Positions 54,268-64,000 of a DNA stretch of 64,000 bases are shown in pieces. The position numbers were made by a program, and so were the translations under genes. Position 1 is the stretch's first letter. The number at the start of each line of letters is the position of its first letter. Location: NCBI RefSeq assembly GCF_000687715.1, contig NZ_JHXD01000015.1, positions 1 to 64,000 on the forward strand, written 5' to 3'. The notes below the pieces were generated by a model. That model was given only the letters and a program-made list of their open reading frames with translations, had not been told where the DNA came from and searched no databases. The DNA comes from Xylanibacter ruminicola Ga6B6 (lineage in GTDB: Bacteria > Bacteroidota > Bacteroidia > Bacteroidales > Bacteroidaceae).

Positions 54268-55685
54268 AGCGCATAAAGAGCACTCGCCACAATAGCCACC
54301 ATTTCTACCAACCAGTAGACCATGCCATCCAGAAAGATGGTGCAGGCATAGGCGAGGAAGCCAAACAAAAGCAATACGATTGCATATCGATATACGGCTG
54401 CCGACATACGGTAGCCGTATTTTTTATAGGCATAACCATTAATCATCAAGCACTCGAAAACATGAGCCAGCGTGATGGCAATACCAGTACCCAGCAAGCC
54501 CCAATACTGATAGCCTAACACTATCAACAGTACAAAAAACACAAAATAAGCAGTCTCGAGCATCAGATAAGTCATCGAATAACCACGGGCCAACGTAATG
54601 TAAGCCACAGGCATTGTGAGCACCTTGAAAAACATGGCCAATGCTGCCACCTGCGCCATAGGCACTACGGGTGCAAACTCGCTGGTGAAAAGATAAGGAA
54701 TGAGTATCGGCAACAAAGCGATGAGGGCTGTAAGCATAGGCGCAACTATCAGCAGCGACACCTCCATCTGGCGATTCACCGTAAGGTTGGTTGCCGCTAT
54801 ATCATGGTTAACAGCCGAGAGGCGCGGATAATAATCGGTATCCATTGCCGAGAACACCATACCGGCATAGGTAATGGTAAGCATATAGCCGGCATTATAC
54901 AAGCCTAGCACTTCCAAATCGCCCACCACATTCAGGTACGAGCGCACAAACATCTCGGCCCCGCTACCCACAATGCCTGCCAACGTAAACGCCACACCCA
55001 AGCGAACCATCTCCATACCCTCACCCAGAATGCCTCGCGTGCCTCGTAGCTGCAACGGGAAGATGCGCCACGAGAACCATAACGTGGCACACATGGTAAC
55101 GAATGCCATCAGCACTATTACCGGTACGATACCAGCCTGGCCGAACATATAATAAATGGGTATAGTAATGGCTAACGACGCCAAGGCGGCAACGATTTGC
55201 ACCAAAGCCAAGGCCCCCAGCTTTCGCACACTTTTCAGAATAGCTGTTTCGCCACCCGTAACAGCCAGCATACCAATGGCAGGCGCCAACAGTACAAAAT
55301 GCAAGGTGTGATTGCCCCACGAGAAGGTGGCATTACTGAAAAACGGACCTAAAACCACACATATCAGCATGCCCAGCAAAGCGGTAAGCAAGCACCAGCC
55401 ACGCACCACTTTTACATAGTGGGCGGTGTGCTCAGTATCGCCAGCATCGTAGTATTCCGATATATGGCGCACCGCACTCATGGCAATACCTAAGTTGGTG
55501 GCCTGCGATATAAGCTGAACCGTGGTATTAAAGAGCGACACCAAGCCCATGCCACCAGGACCTAGAAGCATGGCCACGAATTTATTGCGCACAAGACCTA
55601 TCAACACATTCAGGCCTTGCACCCCGCCAAATACACCCGTGTATTTCAGCACGTGACTATAACTCTCGTCGCGCTCTTCGTTCAT
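54228..55685 (-). CDS. Polysaccharide flippase (Wzx-like, MATE/MOP fold)
   Basis: 485 aa with about 12-14 hydrophobic helices (LLGPGGMGLVSLFNTTVQLISQ; GLYNAGYMLTITYAGMVFSAMD). Moves lipid-linked oligosaccharides across the inner membrane. Placed next to a run of glycosyltransferases, transcribed the opposite way from the box at 55705-55712. Confidence 0.85.
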   Translation of the reverse strand: MNEERDESYSHVLKYTGVFGGVQGLNVLIGLVRNKFVAMLLGPGGMGLVSLFNTTVQLISQATNLGIAMSAVRHISEYYDAGDTEHTAHYVKVVRGWCLLTALLGMLICVVLGPFFSNATFSWGNHTLHFVLLAPAIGMLAVTGGETAILKSVRKLGALALVQIVAALASLAITIPIYYMFGQAGIVPVIVLMAFVTMCATLWFSWRIFPLQLRGTRGILGEGMEMVRLGVAFTLAGIVGSGAEMFVRSYLNVVGDLEVLGLYNAGYMLTITYAGMVFSAMDTDYYPRLSAVNHDIAATNLTVNRQMEVSLLIVAPMLTALIALLPILIPYLFTSEFAPVVPMAQVAALAMFFKVLTMPVAYITLARGYSMTYLMLETAYFVFFVLLIVLGYQYWGLLGTGIAITLAHVFECLMINGYAYKKYGYRMSAAVYRYAIVLLLFGFLAYACTIFLDGMVYWLVEMVAIVASALYALQNLKSSSMSNKL

Positions 55686-55704
55686 AATTCCTTAAAAACA
55701 AACG

Positions 55705-55752
55705 CAAAAGTAAGCAAATTATTACGATTATCCAAATAAATTTGTAACTTTG
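55705..55752. promoter_or_regulatory. Divergent promoters: flippase and glycosyltransferase operon
   Basis: Minus TACTTTTG at 55705-55712; plus TAACTTTG at 55745-55752. The plus start codon is only 5 nt after the box, so the GT message is probably leaderless. Confidence 0.7.
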
Positions 55753-55757
55753 TGCCC

Positions 55758-56633
55758 ATGAAACTGAGTATCATCATCCCTGTTTATCGCACAGAAGCCA
55801 CGCTCCACAGATGTGTTGAGAGCGTGCTCAACCAGAATCTCGACGATTTTGAGGTGATACTCGTTGACGACGGATCGCCCGACAACAGTCCGCAGATATG
55901 CGACGACTGGGCAGCGAAAGATGCACATATCCGGGTTATCCACAAGCCGAACGGAGGCTTGAGCAATGCACGTAATGCAGGGTTGGATAAGGCCCAGGGT
56001 GATTATATCACCTTTGTAGATTCTGATGATTACATCGCAGCCAACACCTATGCCCCTTTACTTCAGTGTATGGAGGATGCCGACCTGTTGGAATACTCTA
56101 TTGCCAACCGCCTGTCGCTCCCCGACTGCATTTATACAGATGCTCAGAAATACTGGCTCCAAGGTCAAGCCTATCGTCACACCTACGCTTGTAACAAAAT
56201 CTATAAGAAATCGCTTTTCTGCAATATAAGATATCCTGAAGATAAGGTATTCGAGGATGTTTACACGCTCCCCCATCTGCTCGAGGCTGCAAAGACAATC
56301 AGAACCTGCAGCCAAGGATACTATCACTATTGTTATAATCCGCAGAGCATTACAGCAAATGCCAATGGCAAACAATTGGAGATGCTATTGGATGCACACT
56401 TGAATAGCGGAATGCCAATAGACGACAGCTACTACCTATACCTGCTGAATATCCAGATCGACGTATGGGAACGACTTGGAGGCGACATCAAACTACCTTT
56501 CAGGAACGTCCATCACCAAGCATTCAGAGGTACCCAAAAGCTAAAAGCGATAACTAACAATATTTTGGGAATAAAAATAATATGCATCATCAGCAAATTC
56601 CTACACCAGTTCAGGCAGCCCAGCCGTTGGTAA
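55758..56633 (+). CDS. Glycosyltransferase family 2
   Basis: 291 aa from MKLSIIIPVYRTE. GT-A fold: the first 110 residues have the GT2 motifs VILVDDGSPDN, NGGLSNARNAGLD and FVDSDDYI (DxD-like). Adds a sugar to a surface glycan; donor unknown. First of a three-gene operon. Confidence 0.9.
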   Translation: MKLSIIIPVYRTEATLHRCVESVLNQNLDDFEVILVDDGSPDNSPQICDDWAAKDAHIRVIHKPNGGLSNARNAGLDKAQGDYITFVDSDDYIAANTYAPLLQCMEDADLLEYSIANRLSLPDCIYTDAQKYWLQGQAYRHTYACNKIYKKSLFCNIRYPEDKVFEDVYTLPHLLEAAKTIRTCSQGYYHYCYNPQSITANANGKQLEMLLDAHLNSGMPIDDSYYLYLLNIQIDVWERLGGDIKLPFRNVHHQAFRGTQKLKAITNNILGIKIICIISKFLHQFRQPSRW

Positions 56634-57583
56634 CCTTCATTGTTACCTATTACAATCTGCCAGTTCAGATGTTGTGCGAGTGTGTCGACAGCATCTTGGC
56701 ATTATCGTTGTCTGAAAGCGAACGTGAGATCATCATCATCGACGACGGCTCAGAAGTCAGTCCTATGAATGCACTGATGAAGTATGGCGACGATATCGTC
56801 TATATCCGCCAGCATCATCAAGGTGTAAGTGTGGCCCGTAACACAGCCCTGCATATGGCTAAAGGAGCGTTTATCCAGATTGTTGATGGCGACGATGTTC
56901 TGATAAAAGAGCCCTATGAGCAATGTTTGGATATTGCCAGGAGCCATCCCGACGCAGAAATCATCGTGTTCGACTTCAGCACCACTCCCACTATGGTCAC
57001 TGTTTCCAAAGATGATGTCAAGCAGCTTTCGGGAGTCGCCTATCTTAGCAACCACAACATTCAAGGTTGCATCTGGTGTAAGCTTTTCCGACAATCGGTA
57101 CGAAGTCAGTTAGAGTTTACGCCTGGCATCTGTTATGGCGAAGACGAGGAATTCACTCCCCAATTGATATTAAGGGCCGAGGTGGTTTATCTCACACCTT
57201 ACAAGGCTTACTACTACCGCCAGCATAAGGATTCTGCCATCCAGCGACACGACGAGAGCAGCAAGGAAAAGCGTCTGAACGATAATCTTCAAGTAATACG
57301 TCATCTGCAGTTGCTGGCCGACCGCATGCCTTACAACGATCGTCTTGCCATGAATCGCCGTGTGGCCCAACTCACGATGGATTATATCTATAACGTCATC
57401 ATGTTATACCATTCACCAAAGGTACTCAACACTACTGTCAATACCCTGCGCCAATACGGGCTCTTCCCCTTACCCAATCACGACTATACCACCAAATACA
57501 CTTGGTTCCGCAGGATCACCAGCACCAGTATTGGGCGCACTTTGCTATTGCACACCCTGCCTTTAATCAATAAAGAACGATGA
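56582..57583 (+). CDS. Glycosyltransferase family 2 (second)
   Basis: 333 aa. GT2 motifs VTYYNLPVQMLCECVDSI, IIIIDDGSEVS, QHHQGVSVARNTAL and QIVDGDDVLI. Overlaps the preceding gene by 52 bp if MHHQQI is used; a later start would shorten the overlap but lose no motif. ATGA overlap with the next. Confidence 0.88.
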   Translation: MHHQQIPTPVQAAQPLVTFIVTYYNLPVQMLCECVDSILALSLSESEREIIIIDDGSEVSPMNALMKYGDDIVYIRQHHQGVSVARNTALHMAKGAFIQIVDGDDVLIKEPYEQCLDIARSHPDAEIIVFDFSTTPTMVTVSKDDVKQLSGVAYLSNHNIQGCIWCKLFRQSVRSQLEFTPGICYGEDEEFTPQLILRAEVVYLTPYKAYYYRQHKDSAIQRHDESSKEKRLNDNLQVIRHLQLLADRMPYNDRLAMNRRVAQLTMDYIYNVIMLYHSPKVLNTTVNTLRQYGLFPLPNHDYTTKYTWFRRITSTSIGRTLLLHTLPLINKER

Positions 57584-58671
57584 AGATACTACTGGTTGGC
57601 GAATATAGCAATGTTCACGCCACGCTGGCCGAAGCACTGCGGCAGTTGGGGCATCAGGTCACCGTTGTATCCAATGGCGACTTCTTCAAGGATTACCCGC
57701 GCGATATCGATGTGGCACGCAAACCTGGCAAACTCGGAGGCATTCAGTTGATGCTAAAACTCTACGCCCTGCTCCCCCAATTGCAAGGCTACGATGTGGT
57801 GCAGCTCATCAACCCGATGTTCTTCGAACTGAAGGCCGAACGCCTCTTCTGGTTCTACCGCTATCTGCGCAAGCACAACAAGCGCCTGTTCCTTGGTGCC
57901 TTTGGTATGGATTATTATTGGGTTCACACATGTACATTCGAAAAGCCGCTACGCTATAGTGACTTCAATATCGGCGACAAGGTGCGTACCGATGCCGAGG
58001 CCACTTACTATCAGCACGATTGGCTTGGCACAACCAAAGAGCGGCTCAACAAGATGATAGCCCAAGATTGCGACGGCATCATTGCCGGTCTCTACGAATA
58101 TTGGGCCTGCTACCAGCCCCAGTTTGCCCATAAAACATGCTTTATCCCCTTCCCTATCCGCATGCCTGCGGAGAGTTGCACGGTCAGATGTGACACATCA
58201 AAAACCATCATCTTTATCGGCATTAATCGCCAGCGCTCTGCCTATAAGGGCACCGACATCATGCTTCAGGCAGCCATCGATGTCGCATCGAAGCATCCCG
58301 ATAAGATGCAGTTGGTAAAGGTAGAATCGGTTCCATTTGCACAATATCAGAAACTGATGGAAGGCAGCGATGCCATACTCGACCAGCTCTATGCTTACAC
58401 CCCATCCATGAACCCCTTATTGGCCATGTCGAAGGGCATTATCTGCATTGGTGGTGGTGAGCCCGAGAACTACGGGATTATCAACGAAAACGAGCTACGC
58501 CCCATCATCAACGTAGCACCAACTTACGATAGTGTTTTTCACGAGCTTGAACAATTGGTACTTAACCCCGATCGCATTCCCGAACTGAAACGCCAAAGCG
58601 TGGAATACGTACGTAAGCACCACGATTACCAGAAAGTAGCCCGCCAATACCTTGATTTCTGGACAAAATAA
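57580..58671 (+). CDS. Glycosyltransferase, GT4-like
   Basis: 363 aa. GT-B fold: N-terminal MKILLVGEYSNVHATLAEAL, C-terminal domain with IIFIGINRQRSAYKGTD and the E-x7-E-type region GGGEPENYGIINENELRPI. Third gene of the operon. Ends in a strong two-way terminator shared with rpsP. Confidence 0.85.
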   Translation: MKILLVGEYSNVHATLAEALRQLGHQVTVVSNGDFFKDYPRDIDVARKPGKLGGIQLMLKLYALLPQLQGYDVVQLINPMFFELKAERLFWFYRYLRKHNKRLFLGAFGMDYYWVHTCTFEKPLRYSDFNIGDKVRTDAEATYYQHDWLGTTKERLNKMIAQDCDGIIAGLYEYWACYQPQFAHKTCFIPFPIRMPAESCTVRCDTSKTIIFIGINRQRSAYKGTDIMLQAAIDVASKHPDKMQLVKVESVPFAQYQKLMEGSDAILDQLYAYTPSMNPLLAMSKGIICIGGGEPENYGIINENELRPIINVAPTYDSVFHELEQLVLNPDRIPELKRQSVEYVRKHHDYQKVARQYLDFWTK

Positions 58672-58706
58672 AAAAGCTCCACATTTCTGTGGAGCTCATT
58701 TTTTGT
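58670..58706. terminator. Two-way terminator
   Basis: AGCTCCACA / TGTGGAGCT stem, A-tract on one side and T-tract on the other; ends the GT operon and rpsP. Confidence 0.88.
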
Positions 58707-58724
58707 CTTCTGCTATTATCAAGC

Positions 58725-59267
58725 TTATGCCTCAGCAGGAGCCTCCTCAGTAGCGGGAGCCTCAGCAGCGGCAGCAGCAGCCTCAGCCTCAGCCTTAGCA
58801 GCAGCCTCAGCAGCCTTCTTGTCAGCTACCTTCTTAGCAATTGCCTCGTTAACAGCCTTCTCTGCCTTCAAAGCGTTAGCAGCAGCCTCCTTCTTAGCCT
58901 TAGCCTCAGCCTCAGCGATCTTGTTCAGACCGTTCTGCTTGTCAGCCTTCCAGGCGTCGAACTTCTTCTGTGCAGCAGCCTCATCGAAAGCGCCCTTCTT
59001 TACGCCACCACGCAGGTGCTTCATCAGGTAAACGCCCTCACGGCTCAGGATGTTACGTACAGTGTCAGTGGGCTGAGCACCAGTCTCTACCCAGTACAGT
59101 GCACGCTCGAAATTCAGGTCTACTGTGGCAGGATTGGTGTTAGGGTTGTAAGTACCAATCTTTTCAGTGAAACGACCATCACGTGGTGCACGAGCGTCGG
59201 CGATTACGATGCTGTAGAAAGCATAACCTTTGCGACCACCGCGCTGCAATCTGATTTTTGTTGCCAT
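58725..59267 (-). CDS. rpsP: 30S ribosomal protein bS16 with Ala/Glu-rich extension
   Basis: 180 aa. Residues 1-90 are the normal S16 ([36 protein letters not shown]). The other half is a low-complexity tail of Ala, Glu and Lys ([20 protein letters not shown] ...), an extension typical of Bacteroidetes S16. Promoter at 59333-59340. It interrupts the GT genes. Confidence 0.96.
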   Translation of the reverse strand: MATKIRLQRGGRKGYAFYSIVIADARAPRDGRFTEKIGTYNPNTNPATVDLNFERALYWVETGAQPTDTVRNILSREGVYLMKHLRGGVKKGAFDEAAAQKKFDAWKADKQNGLNKIAEAEAKAKKEAAANALKAEKAVNEAIAKKVADKKAAEAAAKAEAEAAAAAAEAPATEEAPAEA

Positions 59268-59332
59268 TTTTTAAATCTTTAATTTTTTGTTAATAATTTG
59301 AATTTCATGCTCTTAACTCGTAAAAGCGGGTG

Positions 59333-59390
59333 CAAAATTACAACTTTTCCGTCAATCCACAAAATATTTTCATCTTTTTTTGTATTTTTG
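59333..59390. promoter_or_regulatory. Divergent promoters: rpsP and the fourth glycosyltransferase
   Basis: Minus TAATTTTG at 59333-59340; plus TATTTTTG at 59383-59390, 9 nt before the GT start. Confidence 0.65.
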
Positions 59391-59399
59391 CACTCTGAA

Positions 59400-60305
59400 A
59401 TGAGTAAACAAGCACTATCGATATTAATTCCGACCTATAATACGGTGTGCGTTAAGTTAGTCGAAATCCTGTCGCAACAGGCTCAGGCACTTAACGTTAG
59501 CTACGAGATTATCGTGTCCGACGATGCCTCGCCTAATAGAGAATCCGTGGCAGCTAACCAGGCTATAAACAACCTGCCCCAGGCGCGTTTTATAGCTCGA
59601 GCCACCAATATCGGTAGTGCTGCCAATCGCAACTATTTAGCTTCCATCAGTCAGCATCCATGGTTGCTGTTCATCGATTGCGATGTGAGCATCCCTAATC
59701 CGCAGTTCCTATATACCTATTATATATATATGGAGCAACATACGGATGTTGTCAATGGGGGTATTGCTGTGGCTACTCTACCCGAGATGGCCAACAATCT
59801 GCGATACCAGTACGAAAAGGAGGCCGAGCCAGCACATAGTGCCGCGATGCGTCAGAAAAACAAGTATCAGGAGTTCCGATCGACCAACTTTATGATTCGT
59901 AGCGAAGTTTTTGCCAAATGCCCATTCGACGAGCGATTCACCAAGAGTGGCTACGAGGATGTGCTGTTTGGCAAACAACTCAAACAGCAGCACATAGCCG
60001 CGCTACATATCGATAACCCTATAGTGATGACCGAATTTGAATCGAATCCAGATTACATGGATAAAACCGAACGCAACTTGCGCACACTCTATCAGTTCCG
60101 CAACGAACTAAGAGGCTATTCGCGCCTGCTTACATTGGTTCAGGGCATCCATATCCCTGCCATTCTGTGGTTCATCCGCCTATGGCACCGTATGTTTGGA
60201 GCAACAGAAAAGCGGAACCTTTGTGGATCCCGCCCTCTACTCTCTCTTTATCAATTATACCGCTTGGGGTATTACCTAACTCTACTCAAGCACCGAGAAG
60301 GTTAA
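59400..60305 (+). CDS. Glycosyltransferase family 2 (third)
   Basis: 301 aa from MSKQALSILIP; the upstream frame lies before the -7 box. GT2 motifs ILIPTYNTVCVKLVEIL, EIIVSDDASPNRES, GSAANRNYL and FIDCDVSIP. 3' end overlaps the convergent secreted protein by 24 bp. Confidence 0.88.
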   Translation: MSKQALSILIPTYNTVCVKLVEILSQQAQALNVSYEIIVSDDASPNRESVAANQAINNLPQARFIARATNIGSAANRNYLASISQHPWLLFIDCDVSIPNPQFLYTYYIYMEQHTDVVNGGIAVATLPEMANNLRYQYEKEAEPAHSAAMRQKNKYQEFRSTNFMIRSEVFAKCPFDERFTKSGYEDVLFGKQLKQQHIAALHIDNPIVMTEFESNPDYMDKTERNLRTLYQFRNELRGYSRLLTLVQGIHIPAILWFIRLWHRMFGATEKRNLCGSRPLLSLYQLYRLGYYLTLLKHREG

Positions 60306-60746
60306 TTTCTCGTAACCTTCAAAGTCGTCAAACTGAATCTGGAAGTTGGCATACTGGTAGTAGTTACCGCCAGTGTTATGCGTATCCTTCACTGAGTTGC
60401 TCTTGGCCAGTGTATTCAGAATCTGATTGTAAACCACCTTATCGTTGTTATCATCAGCAATCTGAATAGCCATAGATGTTACAATTCCACCTACTACCTT
60501 ATAGGTATAATCACCAGCAGCATAAAGCTGGAACTCATCAGTCTCCAGGATAGTCTCCAATTCACCAACCTTCTCTACGAGTTCATCGTATGTCAAGTTA
60601 ACATGTGTAATGGGCACGCGATTCTCGTCGAGCTTAATATAAGTGGTGTCACACTCACTGGTGACCTGAGCATCCTCTGCATAGCTTACGATCGGACCCA
60701 TCATCAGGGCGATCAGTAAAATTGTTACTTTTTCTCTCATCTTCAT
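60282..60746 (-). CDS. Exported protein of unknown function
   Basis: 154 aa from MKMREKVTILL, or 161 from an ATG at 60767. Signal peptide (REKVTILLIALMMGPIVSYA). Mature part acidic and probably mixed beta; no motif recognised. -7 box TACCTTTG at 60772-60779 is only 5 nt from the upstream ATG, so either a leaderless start there or the internal start. Confidence 0.7.
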   Translation of the reverse strand: MKMREKVTILLIALMMGPIVSYAEDAQVTSECDTTYIKLDENRVPITHVNLTYDELVEKVGELETILETDEFQLYAAGDYTYKVVGGIVTSMAIQIADDNNDKVVYNQILNTLAKSNSVKDTHNTGGNYYQYANFQIQFDDFEGYEKLTFSVLE

Positions 60747-60829
60747 ATCAATCCATCTTTGTTTCATGGTGCAAAGGTAATAATTTAAAAGGTACCCTCC
60801 AAGCGTTTTTGGCTAAAAATTCATAAAAT

Positions 60830-60876
60830 AACCGCCTGCTGGCTACTTTTTGACCGAAATCAAGCCGCAGGCGGTT
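60830..60876 (-). terminator. Terminator-like hairpin after the GH2 gene
   Basis: AACCGCCTGC / GCAGGCGGTT 10-bp arms with 27-nt loop, followed on the minus strand by TTATTTTATG. Nested in a further 9-bp pair (60801-60809 / 60890-60898). Confidence 0.65.
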
Positions 60877-60912
60877 ACACTTTGCTCTTAAAACGCTTAA
60901 AATGCGCTCATT

Positions 60913-64000
<3,088 letters not shown>

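Overview
The window looks like a chromosome segment from a Bacteroidales bacterium, most likely a Prevotella-type gut or rumen species. Evidence: nearly every promoter carries the Bacteroidetes -7 box TAnnTTTG, Shine-Dalgarno sites are mostly absent, several lipoproteins have SPII signals, bS16 has a long Ala/Glu-rich tail, sulfatases come with a radical-SAM maturase, and there is a DUF3987/HU/'smalltalk'/M15 module typical of this order. No rRNA, tRNA, CRISPR array or transposase was seen.

Layout. 1-480: start of an HU-like gene (leaving the window) and, upstream of it, a 151-bp nested palindrome. 0.5-8.9 kb: sulfatase maturase, Ser-type sulfatase and a 43-aa membrane peptide; an AraC-type membrane regulator with an EamA exporter; patatin-like phospholipase; carboxylesterase; small secreted protein. 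9.0-15.6 kb: an eight-gene thiamin operon (thiS-thiE-thiG-thiC-thiH-thiF-thiE2-thiD) under a TPP riboswitch. 15.7-24.7 kb: CDF transporter, omega-amidase, a three-gene operon (histidine phosphatase, ROK kinase, GH2 exo-glucosaminidase-like lipoprotein), transketolase and rpiB. 24.8-29.2 kb: MltF-like transglycosylase and hisGDC. 29.3-37.2 kb: an accessory module (M15 peptidase, DUF3987 primase/helicase-like protein, five or six small unknown proteins, AAA_14/DUF4143 ATPase, HU-like protein, 33-aa smalltalk protein) packed with iterated repeats, palindromes and a 52-bp perfect AT palindrome. 37.3-48.5 kb: M15 lipoprotein, SGNH hydrolase, FlK-like thioesterase, YgbA-like protein, LUD protein, GNAT, ABC pair, Fic protein, carbonic anhydrase, GlsB/YeaQ, DUF4112, a second AAA_14 ATPase, and three decayed genes. 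48.6-64 kb: ppdK, rlmD, phosphate-selective porin, flippase plus four glycosyltransferases with rpsP between them, a small secreted protein, and a LacZ-type GH2 whose start lies outside the window.

The most unusual signal is a shared architecture at two places (308-466 and 36077-36266): inverted arrays of 8-bp units arranged concentrically around a perfect AT-only palindrome, ending about 78 bp from the -7 box of an HU-family gene. The octamer differs (GTGGAAAA versus GTTAGnnn), but layout and distance match. This suggests two copies of the same kind of module, the left one mostly outside the window. Function is unknown; cruciform binding by the HU-like protein or an origin-like role are inferences.

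Genes that work together: sulfatase + maturase; thiamin operon under the riboswitch; hisGDC; flippase + glycosyltransferases; GH2 + ROK kinase; permease + ATPase (ABC). Internal deletions in yjbQ and a secreted flavin reductase within 4.4 kb show that the 40.9-46.5 kb stretch is decaying.
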